Shown in pieces: positions 1-8,388 of a stretch of DNA of 64,000 nt. How positions within the stretch are numbered: position 1 is the first letter of the stretch; each line of letters opens with the position of its first letter. The stretch lies in contig JAJRRA010000039.1 of NCBI GenBank assembly GCA_024279945.1, positions 1-64,000 on the forward strand, in the 5' to 3' direction. The position numbers and the translations under genes were made by a program. This DNA comes from Gammaproteobacteria bacterium (GTDB lineage: Bacteria > Pseudomonadota > Gammaproteobacteria > Xanthomonadales > SZUA-36). Below the pieces are notes generated by a model. That model saw nothing but the letters and a program-made list of their open reading frames with translations, was not told the DNA's origin and did not search any database.

Positions 1-48
1 AGCGGGCAGTGACAGGCCTGGTTGAAATTGAACACGATTCATTGCCAT
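1..48 (-). mobile_element. IS1595-family transposase, N-terminal fragment at window edge
   Basis: An ATG at 48 on the minus strand opens a frame that stays open to the left edge. The 16 visible residues are MAMNRVQFQPGLSLPA, which I recognise as the usual opening of IS1595-family DDE transposases (a VQFQ-GLSL motif before the zinc-ribbon region). A purine-rich stretch just upstream (aaaagaggc on the coding strand) can serve as ribosome binding site. The rest of the gene and the far end of the element lie outside the window, and I could not identify a terminal inverted repeat in 49-164. The identification rests on a short peptide and is therefore moderate. Confidence 0.5.
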
Positions 49-164
49 GATAATGCCTCTTTTCATAAAATGAGACTTGAACATACGCGCTCTGATTCTC
101 AAATCTTGAGACCGGCTGAGATACAGCGCTAATCAGGAAAAATTATAGGCGCCGGGAAAAGGGG

Positions 165-983
165 TCAGGCCAACAGGTCATCATATTCAGGCATCCGCTT
201 TTCTGCCTGAGCCCGTAAACCTTCTTTCAGATCTCCGGTCAGTATCATCGCCGCGTTCCAGGTTGCGATGAAATTCAGTCCATCCGCCACCGTGTGGTCG
301 CGGGCATAGTCGAGCATTTTTTTGGAACCCACAACCGCAAGCGGTGAACGGGCAGCAATTTCACCTGCGATTTTCATCATGCCGGCTGTCATGGCGTCGT
401 GATCTGGAAAAATACGGGTTACAAAACCGGTAGCCTGTGCTTCTTCTGCTTTGAGTTTGCGACCGGTATAGGCAAGTTCACGGGCCAGGCCGGAAGGGAC
501 AAGGTGTTGCAGTCTTTGCAGCGTGCCGAGATCCGCGGTCATCCCGATTTTGATTTCCTGTATTGCGAAAAAGGCATCCTCGGTGCAATAGCGTGTGTCA
601 GCGGTACACAGCATATCAACAGCACCACCAATGGCCGCCCCATGAACTCCAATCAGGACAGGCACATTACACCGTGCAATGGCATTGAAACTCTCTTGAA
701 AATCCAGTATGTTCCGCCGCAGTTGCTCTCTCTGCCTGCCCGGATCACCGGTAGCTGATGGATTAATAGTGGAAAAAAAGGCGAGATCCATACCCGCACT
801 GAAATGCTTGCCGGTAGATGTCACAACGACCACCCGGACTTCCGGGTTCTTTGAAATACCTGTGAATATTTCCCGGCACTCCGGCCAGAATGCCTTGCCC
901 ATGGAATTCATTGACTCAGGTCGATTCATAATAATGTGTGCAATGCCGTTTTTGATCTCAACTCTAAATGCTTCATAACTCAT
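165..983 (-). CDS. Enoyl-CoA hydratase/isomerase family protein, probable delta(3,5)-delta(2,4)-dienoyl-CoA isomerase
   Basis: A 272-residue crotonase-fold enzyme. The oxyanion-hole motifs are visible as GKHFSAGMD (59-66) and HGAAIGGAVD (114-123). D123, E143 and D151 show the spacing of the three catalytic carboxylates of mammalian dienoyl-CoA isomerase ECH1 (20 then 8 residues apart), and the surrounding DTRYCTEDAFFAIQEIKIG and TADLGTLQRL stretches match that subfamily. It would move double bonds in 3,5-dienoyl-CoA intermediates of unsaturated fatty-acid beta-oxidation in the cytoplasm. It is the last gene of a minus-strand group behind a small unknown gene and PaaZ, so a role with ring-cleavage acyl-CoAs is also possible. 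The fold is certain; the exact reaction is inferred from active-site residues. Confidence 0.85.
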   Translation of the reverse strand: MSYEAFRVEIKNGIAHIIMNRPESMNSMGKAFWPECREIFTGISKNPEVRVVVVTSTGKHFSAGMDLAFFSTINPSATGDPGRQREQLRRNILDFQESFNAIARCNVPVLIGVHGAAIGGAVDMLCTADTRYCTEDAFFAIQEIKIGMTADLGTLQRLQHLVPSGLARELAYTGRKLKAEEAQATGFVTRIFPDHDAMTAGMMKIAGEIAARSPLAVVGSKKMLDYARDHTVADGLNFIATWNAAMILTGDLKEGLRAQAEKRMPEYDDLLA

Positions 984-1025
984 GATTTTCGAACTCCATC
1001 AGGTTTTGGTTTTTCAGGCTATTAC

Positions 1026-1409
1026 TTATATTTCGGATGATTGTCGATCCTTCTTCTTTAGCAGCAGCATTTCCGCGTCCGTGCTGCTGGTCATGAAACG
1101 TACCAGGTTGGTGATCGAAATGTCGTTCTTGAGGAACAGTTTGCAGAAGGCATTTATACAGGTTTCCGGGGCAGCCTCGGGAAATCTGGTTTCGAATTCC
1201 TGGCGAAACACGCGGTATTCCGCGTAGGCAAACACTTTGCCGTGATTGAAATTATTGCTTGCCTTGATGGCCCCCTGAATTCGCGGAGACTGGAGTAGTC
1301 GCTTGTATTCGCCGGGCGCTGCTTTATAGACAATCGTCACCAGTTCCCGGGCGTGGTCCATCACATCGGCTGGCTGCTCTGAAGCCTTGCAGGTCAGGTC
1401 CCGTTTCAT
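1026..1409 (-). CDS. Conserved-looking small protein of unknown function
   Basis: A 127-residue soluble, charged protein (start MKRDLTCKASEQPADVM) that I do not recognise. It has no signal peptide or membrane helix and looks largely alpha-helical, with four cysteines. It begins 27 bp after the PaaZ stop codon and ends about 40 bp before the ECH1-like isomerase, so co-transcription with both is likely. It might be an accessory or regulatory protein of the acyl-CoA pathway, but nothing in the sequence shows this. Codon use looks like that of its neighbours, which argues that it is a real gene. Confidence 0.6.
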   Translation of the reverse strand: MKRDLTCKASEQPADVMDHARELVTIVYKAAPGEYKRLLQSPRIQGAIKASNNFNHGKVFAYAEYRVFRQEFETRFPEAAPETCINAFCKLFLKNDISITNLVRFMTSSTDAEMLLLKKKDRQSSEI

Positions 1410-1436
1410 GTTTTCGCCGCAGCCGTTGACGGCTGC

Positions 1437-3485
1437 TCAGCCCTCCCGCCGTTCCACCAGCGTCAGGATGTTGTAGACCGCAACCGGGTCGTCGTTCTGG
1501 TTGCTGACCTCTACATCCCACACGACGATGCCGGTGGCTTTGTCCTCATCGGGACGTTTTTCTTTGTGAATTTTTTGTTTGGCAGTCAGGCGCACCCGAA
1601 TGGTGTCGCCGATGCCGACCGGTTCGATAAAGCGCAGATTTTCCAGACCGTAGTTGGCCAGCACCGGGCCGGGCGCGGGGTCAACGAACATGCCGGCGGC
1701 GGCCGAAATCACGAAATAGCCATGCGCAACGCGCTTGCCGAACAGGGAATCTTTGGCTGCAATATCATCGAAGTGTGCGTAAAAATGGTCACCGGAGATG
1801 CAGCCGAAATTGACGATGTCCGCCTCGGTGACGGTGCGTCGGTGGGTGATTAGTGTTTCGCCGATCTGCAGATCCTCAAAGTATTTTCGGAAGGGGTGAA
1901 CCGGCTCGATGATGGGCCTGGATCCCACCGTGTACTGGTGGGTAATGGCGGTCAGCGTGGTGGGTGAGCCCTGAATGGCGGTGCGCTGCATGTAGTGCTT
2001 GATCGCCCGGCTGCCGCCGAGTTCCTCGCCACCACCGGCGCGGCCGGGACCGCCGTGTACCAGTGGCGCCAGCGGGGATCCGTGACCGGTGGATTCGGCT
2101 GCACAATCGTTGTTCAGCACCAGGATACGGCCATGGTAAGCGGCGGTGCCCAGTACGATGCGGGCGGCTTCTTCATCATCGGCAGTGACCAGTGAACCCA
2201 CCAGGCTGCCACGGCCGAGTTTGGCTAACTCGATCGCTTCTTCAGTATTGTCATAGGGCATCAGGGTGCTGACCGGGCCGAAGGCCTCCACACTGTGCGG
2301 CGCTTCACTGACCAATGGGTGGTCGCAGTAGAGCAGGGTGGCGGGGAAGAAAGCACCTTTTTGTGGATCCGCGCCGACCACATCAAACTCCCGGCTGCCG
2401 CCGTGGATAATGTCGCAGGACCGGGCCAGCTTTTCCACACTCTCCCACACGTCGGCGCACTGGTCTTTGCCCACCAGGGAGCCCATGCGCACGCCCTTGA
2501 CGGCCGGATCACCCATAACCGCTTTATCCAGACGGGCTTTCAGGGCCGCTGCAACTGCGTCAATCTGGTTCCTGGGAACGATGGCGCGTCGAATGGCGGT
2601 GCACTTCTGGCCGGCTTTGACGGTCATTTCCTGCGCCACACCCTTGATGAACAGATCGAATTCCGCCATGTCGGGCGTGACTTCCGCACCCAGGATGGAA
2701 CAGTTCAACGAATCCGCTTCCATATTGAAGGGGATACTGTTTTGCAGGATCTTGGGGTGTGATTTGAGCATTCTGCCGGTGGAGGCAGAGCCGGTGAAGG
2801 TAACTGCATCCTGTTCGGTGAGGTATTCAAAAAGATCGCCAACGCTGCCACAGATCAACTGAACCGATCCCTCGGGCAGAATAGCCGAATCAATTATTTC
2901 CCTGACCATGGCTTCGGTGAGATAGGCCGATACGGTGGCCGGTTTCACCACCACCGGCATGCCGGCAATCAGGCTGGGTGCGATCTTTTCCAGCATTCCC
3001 CAGCAGGGTAAGTTAAAGGCATTGATGTGGACCGAAACGCCCTCTTTGGGCACCAGGATGTGGCGACCGACAAAAGTGCCCTGCGCCGACAGCCGCTCCA
3101 CTTCGCCCTCAACACAGAAAGACTCATTGGGCAGTTCACGCCGCGCAATGCCGGAATAGGCGAATACGGTGCCGATTCCGCCCTCGATATCCACCCAGCT
3201 GTCACCCCGGGTGGCGCCGGTCATGGCCGAGATTTGGTAGAATTTTTCCTTTTTCTCCAGTAGGTGTTTGGCCAGGGCTTTGAGCCTGTTAGCCCGTTCG
3301 TGGATGGTCAGGGCGCGAAGTGCCTTGCCACCGGCCTCGCGGCCGTGTCTGAGCACTCCCGCAAAATCAATTCCGCTGCTGTCGACGGTGCCGATAGGGT
3401 CGCCGCTGATGGCATTGCGGACTTCCACACCTTCACCCTGGCCGGGTGTCCATACGCCGTTTACATAACTCTCAATTTTCATCAA
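1437..3485 (-). CDS. paaZ: Bifunctional PaaZ: oxepin-CoA hydrolase / 3-oxo-5,6-dehydrosuberyl-CoA semialdehyde dehydrogenase
   Basis: A 682-residue fusion of an NAD(P)-dependent aldehyde dehydrogenase (about 1-520) and a MaoC-like (R)-hydratase domain (about 530-682), the architecture and length of PaaZ. In phenylacetate degradation PaaZ opens the oxepin-CoA ring with its hydratase domain and oxidises the resulting semialdehyde. The dehydrogenase catalytic cysteine is C295 ([10 protein letters not shown]) and the general base is E256 (FNMEADS), the same numbers as in E. coli PaaZ. The hydratase dyad lies in [10 protein letters not shown]. The gene begins at ATG 3485, divergent from alanine racemase. 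No other paa genes (paaABCDE, paaK, paaG) occur in the window, so either the rest of the pathway is elsewhere or this is a paralogue acting on another ring-derived acyl-CoA. Confidence 0.9.
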   Translation of the reverse strand: MMKIESYVNGVWTPGQGEGVEVRNAISGDPIGTVDSSGIDFAGVLRHGREAGGKALRALTIHERANRLKALAKHLLEKKEKFYQISAMTGATRGDSWVDIEGGIGTVFAYSGIARRELPNESFCVEGEVERLSAQGTFVGRHILVPKEGVSVHINAFNLPCWGMLEKIAPSLIAGMPVVVKPATVSAYLTEAMVREIIDSAILPEGSVQLICGSVGDLFEYLTEQDAVTFTGSASTGRMLKSHPKILQNSIPFNMEADSLNCSILGAEVTPDMAEFDLFIKGVAQEMTVKAGQKCTAIRRAIVPRNQIDAVAAALKARLDKAVMGDPAVKGVRMGSLVGKDQCADVWESVEKLARSCDIIHGGSREFDVVGADPQKGAFFPATLLYCDHPLVSEAPHSVEAFGPVSTLMPYDNTEEAIELAKLGRGSLVGSLVTADDEEAARIVLGTAAYHGRILVLNNDCAAESTGHGSPLAPLVHGGPGRAGGGEELGGSRAIKHYMQRTAIQGSPTTLTAITHQYTVGSRPIIEPVHPFRKYFEDLQIGETLITHRRTVTEADIVNFGCISGDHFYAHFDDIAAKDSLFGKRVAHGYFVISAAAGMFVDPAPGPVLANYGLENLRFIEPVGIGDTIRVRLTAKQKIHKEKRPDEDKATGIVVWDVEVSNQNDDPVAVYNILTLVERREG

Positions 3486-3596
3486 ACTCTCCGTTTTTGT
3501 CGGGCTGGTTTATTGTGTGGAGCAATATCATACAAAAATTCGTGACCCAATCGATCATCTGTATACTTAGAGTCTGTTTTCAGGCTCTCAAATAAT
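3486..3596. promoter_or_regulatory. Divergent intergenic region between paaZ and alr
   Basis: This 111-bp gap must hold the start signals of paaZ (minus) and alr (plus). A TATACT hexamer at 3562-3567 is a plausible -10 box for alr, but no good -35 box is found 16-18 bp upstream, so the promoter call is weak. No operator-like palindrome was seen. Confidence 0.25.
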
Positions 3597-4679
3597 ATGC
3601 GTCCGACATCAGCAACCGTCCGGTTGAATGCCATCACGGAGAACTTCAAGACCGCCTGCGCTCTTGCGCCCGGTTCGCAGAATGTGGCCGTGATCAAAGC
3701 CAATGCCTATGGCCACGGGGCGGTGGAAGTGGCGCGGGCGTTGCAGGATGAGGTGCCGGCATTCGCGGTGGCATTTTTTGAAGAGGCGGTGCAGTTGCGC
3801 GATGCGGGCATTACAAAACCCGTCCTGGTTCTTCAGGGGATCTTTAGCAATGAAGAAATTGATGAAGCAGCAGCCCGAAACTTCTGGCTCATGGTGAACA
3901 ATCGCCGACAAATTGACCTCGTCGTGTCGGCAAAAAATAGTCAGCCGCTCAGAGTGTGGCTCAAAGTGGAAACGGGCATGCACCGGCTTGGACTGGAAGC
4001 TGAAGTAATTGAGAACGCCTGCGAGATCCTTTCTTCGTCCGGCAAGATTGAGCCGAATCTGGTCCTGTGCACCCAACTGGCCTGCGCCGATGATCCTGGC
4101 AATCCGATGACGAAACTGCAACTCAGCAAACTCAGAACCTTTGCTGCACACAACGGGCTTCCCCTGAGTATTGCAAATTCTGCAGCCATCATGGCCTGGA
4201 CGGAAACCCATGCGCAATGGAACCGGCCCGGCTACATGCTGTATGGCAACAGTCCATTTAATTCGCCCCACGTCAATGCGCAAGGCTTGCTTCCGGCCAT
4301 GACCCTGAGTTCAGAAATCATTGCCGTTCGCGATGTAGCAGCAGGCGAAGGAGTCGGCTACGGCCTTGACTGGGTAGCCCAAAGGCCGTCAAGGGTGGGG
4401 ATTGTCGCAATCGGCTATGGTGACGGTTATCCCCGGCACGCACCCAGTGGCGCCCCGGTACTGGTTAAAGGCGCGCGCGTTCCACTGGCGGGGCGGGTAT
4501 CCATGGACATGGTTTCAGTAGATCTGACGGACCTTCCCGGGGCCCGAGTCGGTGATTCCGTTGAACTGTGGGGTGAGAACTTGAGCGTCAACGAGGTGGC
4601 ATCCAGTGCCGGTACCATCGCTTATGAGTTACTGGCTGGTTTGACCGCGCGCCTGCGCCGGGTGTATCAACAGGAGTGA
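3597..4679 (+). CDS. alr: Alanine racemase
   Basis: A 360-residue PLP-dependent fold-type III enzyme interconverting L- and D-alanine, the D-isomer being needed for peptidoglycan. The PLP-binding lysine is K34 in VAVIKANAYGHG. The C-terminal half contains the GYGDGYPRHAP and GRVSMDMVSVDL motifs typical of Alr. The start is set by the family signature MRPTSATVRLNAI; the ribosome binding site upstream is weak. It lies head-to-head with paaZ and is followed after 19 bp by a lipoprotein gene, with D-glutamate catabolic genes nearby. A second, constitutive or catabolic racemase elsewhere cannot be excluded, so alr versus dadX is undecided. Confidence 0.92.
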   Translation: MRPTSATVRLNAITENFKTACALAPGSQNVAVIKANAYGHGAVEVARALQDEVPAFAVAFFEEAVQLRDAGITKPVLVLQGIFSNEEIDEAAARNFWLMVNNRRQIDLVVSAKNSQPLRVWLKVETGMHRLGLEAEVIENACEILSSSGKIEPNLVLCTQLACADDPGNPMTKLQLSKLRTFAAHNGLPLSIANSAAIMAWTETHAQWNRPGYMLYGNSPFNSPHVNAQGLLPAMTLSSEIIAVRDVAAGEGVGYGLDWVAQRPSRVGIVAIGYGDGYPRHAPSGAPVLVKGARVPLAGRVSMDMVSVDLTDLPGARVGDSVELWGENLSVNEVASSAGTIAYELLAGLTARLRRVYQQE

Positions 4680-4698
4680 AAATGAATTATGGAGCGGG

Positions 4699-6645
4699 AT
4701 GACAATTGACAAAAAAGTAGATATGAGACGCCTGAGCATACTCGGCAGTGGCCTGGCGCTGTTGTTTGTCTTGTTATTGTTATCCGCTTGTGCCGGCACT
4801 GCGAAAGGGAAAAAGGCTTCAGTTTTCAGCTACGATCAGACTCTGACGGTTGCAGATGACAGCAAATCTCCTGCTGACGCCATGGTGATTATCCGTTATC
4901 CGGCGATCCTGGATGAAGATGCGGTGGGGGCCTATTACCGGGCCTTTGAGCAGAACGCCATCGGTGCGGCCTTCCAGTCGGATACTCAGACACAAGGTGA
5001 TACTGACCTGATCGCCCAGTCCGTCATCGCCAAATCCAACTACTTTGCCATGTCTCTGTTCAGACAGTTAAAGCAGGAGCTTCCGGCAAATTCAGTTCTT
5101 TTGTCCCCACACCTGGTGACGCTGGATGACAAGGATCAATTGAGTAGCCGCCCGCTACTGGCCACCGAAGAAATTCCCAGCGTAATCACCATTGATTTCA
5201 ACGTGTATTCGCATCCTGATCCCTCCAAAATTATGGATGCAGAGCCACTGACCCTGGGCGATATCGTCACCCCCTTGTTCGTGATACATGCCAACCACTG
5301 GCTGAGGCCATCGACGTATGGTTTGTTGCTGTCCAGCACTCCTTTGTTGAATTCAGCCTGGAATCAGTCAGAAAAAGAGGTGGAAGCGGAGTTTGCCGGT
5401 AACCTGGAGGAATCTATTCAGGAGTATCAAAGGCCGTTGGATTTTATCGGTTTCCTGCAGCAGGGTCCGACGAAAATTCCGGGCATCCCATTGAAAAGTA
5501 TGGATTTGGTACGTCGTGAAGTGATCGCGGTCGAGCAATATCCCGTGGAAAAAATCCAGATGGATGGAACTATGGTGGCCAATCTCGCCAGCGACCGTTC
5601 CGTCGATCCCTTTGCCGAGGATTTCGTCAAAGGTGCCTCGACCCGCATCGTGACCGCACTCAATCGGGCCAACCATGACCGTGCGACCTTTTTTCCCCGC
5701 CAGCAGGCCCTGGCGCGGTTTGATCCCGAGTTGGCTACTGCCTTTCTGACCCGGTCCCGGGATGAGAGCATAAGCGCCCGTTTACGGATGGCGGAAACGC
5801 TGTTGGAAGCCGAACGGAAATTTATAGGGGCGCAATCTGACAACCTTTATCAGGGAGTTTATGAAGGTGTCTATGGTGATCAAATGCGGCAGATGATTTC
5901 TGCAGAGTATCGCCTGCTGGAGAAAAGGCGCAGCCTGGCCCGGACCCAGAATATGAGCACTGCTCTTGCGATTCTGGCCATGGCCGGGTCGGTCTATGCC
6001 GGATCAAACAGTGACAGCGGTAATTTTTTTCGTTCAAATACGATGAGTAATATCATGTTGCTGTCCTCGTTGTGGGCGATGAATTCAGCCATGAATGCCC
6101 GTGCCGAATCCAAAATTATTGGCGAAAATTTCCTGATGCAGATGGCGCCGGCCATTAACCGGCAGGTTTCAGTGCAGCTGGAGTGGCTGGATTCGCGGCA
6201 GGAAATCACCGCGCATGACTTTTCTGAATTCCGCAACAAGACCCTGGCGCTGTACCAAAGCAGCATACGCTCGCTGGAGCAAGACACGTTCCGGCAATGT
6301 GAATTCTCTCATCCGGACATGGCTGCGCGGGGACGTTGGTATGGCGGCTGTTTTGGTGGTCTCGCCTCGGGTAGTGGCTATGGACTTATACTCGATGAAG
6401 ATGGAAAAACCATCGAATATGTTGGGTCGGCCGAGTCCGGCATGGCTTCCGGGACCGGTGCGATGATCGTTCGGGACCCACAGGAAATCGGTGCCAGATA
6501 TTACGAAGGCGATTTCAAGCAAGGTCGGCCGGACGGTGTTATTTGGCTTGAGGAGCCTGGCAGAAAACCCCGGATCAGGGAGTTCCGGGCCGGGGTTGAT
6601 GACGGTGCAGGGGAAGAAAGCCGCTTACAGCGCTTGCGCTTCTGA
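4699..6645 (+). CDS. Outer-envelope lipoprotein with C-terminal MORN-like repeats (paralogue A)
   Basis: A 648-residue predicted lipoprotein of unknown function. The signal peptide ends in the lipobox LLSAC with the lipidated cysteine at C31. The start at 4699 is supported by GGAG 8-10 bp upstream. The large middle part is mixed alpha/beta and contains two weakly hydrophobic segments near 425-470. The last 110 residues carry glycine/tyrosine-rich MORN-like repeats (RWYGGCFGG, GSGYGL, YYEGDFKQGRPDG). The protein at 11639-13564 is a clear paralogue with the same lipobox sequel (ACAGTA/RG.K), the same DAMVIIRYPAI segment and the same tail. MORN repeats often bind lipid or protein surfaces, but the role here is unknown. 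Confidence 0.8.
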   Translation: MTIDKKVDMRRLSILGSGLALLFVLLLLSACAGTAKGKKASVFSYDQTLTVADDSKSPADAMVIIRYPAILDEDAVGAYYRAFEQNAIGAAFQSDTQTQGDTDLIAQSVIAKSNYFAMSLFRQLKQELPANSVLLSPHLVTLDDKDQLSSRPLLATEEIPSVITIDFNVYSHPDPSKIMDAEPLTLGDIVTPLFVIHANHWLRPSTYGLLLSSTPLLNSAWNQSEKEVEAEFAGNLEESIQEYQRPLDFIGFLQQGPTKIPGIPLKSMDLVRREVIAVEQYPVEKIQMDGTMVANLASDRSVDPFAEDFVKGASTRIVTALNRANHDRATFFPRQQALARFDPELATAFLTRSRDESISARLRMAETLLEAERKFIGAQSDNLYQGVYEGVYGDQMRQMISAEYRLLEKRRSLARTQNMSTALAILAMAGSVYAGSNSDSGNFFRSNTMSNIMLLSSLWAMNSAMNARAESKIIGENFLMQMAPAINRQVSVQLEWLDSRQEITAHDFSEFRNKTLALYQSSIRSLEQDTFRQCEFSHPDMAARGRWYGGCFGGLASGSGYGLILDEDGKTIEYVGSAESGMASGTGAMIVRDPQEIGARYYEGDFKQGRPDGVIWLEEPGRKPRIREFRAGVDDGAGEESRLQRLRF

Positions 6646-6697
6646 TTCTTTGCTGAAGAAACAGACTTTCCCACGGCAGGGACGTGAATACATCCGT
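6563..6697 (+). repeat. Diverged direct repeat, copy A: convergent lipoprotein/epimerase junction
   Basis: The last ~85 bp of lipoprotein A and ~50 bp beyond its stop codon recur at 7307-7437. Shared blocks include agttccggg, gaaagccgctt, tctttgctgaa and aaacag. Downstream of the stop, copy A also resembles, on the minus strand, the last codons of the epimerase gene that ends at 7407 (the VDVFDPRLWG region), now broken. It therefore preserves an old tail-to-tail junction of the two genes. Confidence 0.65.
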
Positions 6698-6711
6698 CAT
6701 GCTTGCATAAT

Positions 6712-7281
6712 TCAGTTACCTAAATGGATTGGAAATCTCTCATTAATCAACATGATGGGTTTTCTACCAACGATAATTCGATAAGTACGACTAAGGAAAT
6801 CTTTACCGGTAAATTTACATATATCTGCCGCAAGATCTGCGACGTGTTCATTTCCATACCAAAGTATTTCCCGGCGCTCTTCAATCTCACTGTTCAACAA
6901 TATTCGCCCAAGCCCGCCACTTTCGACCTGCAATTCCTGCTTCACCTCAAGCGGTAAGCGTTCAGGAAGAAGCAATGACGTGGCATAAGCATAAATTTTA
7001 GAACTGTTCTGTCCGCGCAACAGAACCTGACGAGCAATAACTTCTGTTTTTGCAGGTACTTCCAGCCAAATATGTTCAGTAGGTAACTTTTGGGTTTCTT
7101 GCTCAAGGAGAACAATTTTTATGGGCTCCAGATTGTAAGCTTCAAGAAACTTTGTAACCGTGCCATCATTTACCAGCAAGGTGCGCTGAAAGGGTGTCAA
7201 AGCTTGTATATCTACGGCAGACAGGTGAGTAGGCTTAGATGCCTGCTTTAAGAAGAAATCACTGAATGGATCAAATGTCAT
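6712..7281 (-). CDS. DUF98 / chorismate pyruvate-lyase-like protein
   Basis: A 189-residue protein of the chorismate-lyase superfamily (Pfam DUF98, the Rv2949c type). The family signature LTPFQRTLLVNDGTVTKFLEAYNLEPI is present, followed by RQVLLRG and a C-terminal RTYRIIVGRKPIMLINERFP. Members cleave chorismate to 4-hydroxybenzoate plus pyruvate, feeding ubiquinone or specialised phenolic products. I place the start at ATG 7281; a TTG at 7296 would add five residues. The gene is conspicuously AT-rich compared with its neighbours and is bracketed by the two copies of a duplicated junction (6563-6697 and 7307-7437), which points to recent acquisition. It has no partner genes (no ubiA) nearby, so its pathway is unknown. 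Confidence 0.75.
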   Translation of the reverse strand: MTFDPFSDFFLKQASKPTHLSAVDIQALTPFQRTLLVNDGTVTKFLEAYNLEPIKIVLLEQETQKLPTEHIWLEVPAKTEVIARQVLLRGQNSSKIYAYATSLLLPERLPLEVKQELQVESGGLGRILLNSEIEERREILWYGNEHVADLAADICKFTGKDFLSRTYRIIVGRKPIMLINERFPIHLGN

Positions 7282-7306
7282 ATGGCTTAATCTCAACTAA
7301 TTCCTC

Positions 7307-7437
7307 AAAGCCAGGGTCAGGCAGTTCCGGGCTGGGTTCGACATCGGTGAAGCTCAGGAAAGCCGCTTGCAGCACCGCCTTCGGAGTCTTTGCTGAAAAA
7401 ACAGGCTTATCCCCAAAGCCGGGGATCAAACACATCC
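7307..7437 (+). pseudogene. Remnant of a lipoprotein C-terminus (junction repeat, copy B)
   Basis: Read on the plus strand, 7307-7396 encodes KARVRQFRAGFDIGEAQESRL and a few more residues before a stop. This matches the extreme C-terminus of lipoprotein A (KPRIREFRAGVDDGAGEESRL) and of its paralogue B (KSRVREFRAGVDVG). No start codon or upstream part of such a gene remains. The right end overlaps the intact 3' end of the epimerase gene. It is either the partner copy left by a local duplication or the last trace of a third lipoprotein paralogue. Confidence 0.65.
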
Positions 7438-8384
7438 ACCACCCCTTTGTTGTACTTGAGTCCCAGGGGTTGGTCGTATTTCAGTATTAAAGGCCCGTCG
7501 ATATCGACAAAATCACACAGTTGAGCCACCACAAAAGAAGGCGCCATGCTCAGCGATGTCCCCATCATATTACCAATCATTAATTGGCAGCCTTTTTCCT
7601 TTGCTGCCTTAGCCAGTCGCAATCCTTCGGTCAGTCCGCCGGTTTTGTCCAGCTTGATGTTGATCATGCTGTAACGTCGGGCTGCGGTTTCCAGTTCACC
7701 GGTGTGCAGGCAAGACTCATCCGCAGCCAGCGTGATGGGGGATTCAAAACCTTCCAGCATTTCATCGTCGCCGCGTGCCAGTGGCTGCTCAATCATGTCC
7801 AGCTTTAAATCGACACATTGGGGCAACACTTCTTTCAATAACTCAAAGCTCCAGCCCTGATTAGCGTCTACGACTAATTTGGCATCCGGGCGGGCGGCAC
7901 GGATTGCGGCCAGTTTCTCGTAGGGCATATGGCCGTCAAGTTTTATTTTAAGTATCGGGGCGTCGGTGGCTGCTGCGGCCTTGGCGGCCATGGCCTCGGG
8001 TGTATCTTCCAGTCCGATGGTGTAAACAGTGGTGACCGGTTTCGGATCGATGCCGGTCAGTTGCCAGATGGTTTTGCCGGACTTTTTGCACTCCAGGTCC
8101 CACAAGGCACAGTCGATGGCGTTGCGTGCGCCACCGGCGGGCAGGAGTTGCTGAAGTTCCTCCCGAGAAATTCCATTACGGATTTCTCCGGCAACCGCCT
8201 GTGCCTGCTCCAGGATGCTTTCGGCCGTTTCATCCAGGTAAAAAATACCCTGGGCTTCGCCACGACCAAGGTATCCGTCTTCGACCAGTTGCACAACCAG
8301 GCAAGGTGAGTGGGTCCACTCGGCGTTGGTAATACGAAACGGTTCGGTCAATTCCCAGGTTGCAATGTGCAGGCTGAAATCCAT
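7407..8384 (-). CDS. dgcA: Enolase-superfamily dipeptide epimerase / N-acetyl-D-glutamate racemase
   Basis: A 325-residue enolase-superfamily enzyme of the L-Ala-D/L-Glu epimerase group. The catalytic features are the K-x-K pair in ILKIKLDG, metal ligands in VVDANQGW, MIEQPL and AADES, and the second lysine in INIKLDKTGG. I chose ATG 8384 because it follows GGAGAG and lies 4 bp after the stop of the upstream DUF1611 gene; a longer frame to 8444 would overlap that gene. Pairing with DUF1611 is the arrangement of dgcN-dgcA, in which DgcN N-acetylates D-glutamate and DgcA racemises N-acetyl-D-glutamate. If that assignment is wrong, a muropeptide Ala-Glu epimerase is the alternative. Confidence 0.85.
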   Translation of the reverse strand: MDFSLHIATWELTEPFRITNAEWTHSPCLVVQLVEDGYLGRGEAQGIFYLDETAESILEQAQAVAGEIRNGISREELQQLLPAGGARNAIDCALWDLECKKSGKTIWQLTGIDPKPVTTVYTIGLEDTPEAMAAKAAAATDAPILKIKLDGHMPYEKLAAIRAARPDAKLVVDANQGWSFELLKEVLPQCVDLKLDMIEQPLARGDDEMLEGFESPITLAADESCLHTGELETAARRYSMINIKLDKTGGLTEGLRLAKAAKEKGCQLMIGNMMGTSLSMAPSFVVAQLCDFVDIDGPLILKYDQPLGLKYNKGVVDVFDPRLWG

Positions 8385-8388
8385 GGTC

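Noticed and set aside
3609-4283. 224-residue minus-strand open frame
   Set aside because: Antisense to alanine racemase; His/Arg-rich shadow translation without a start signal.
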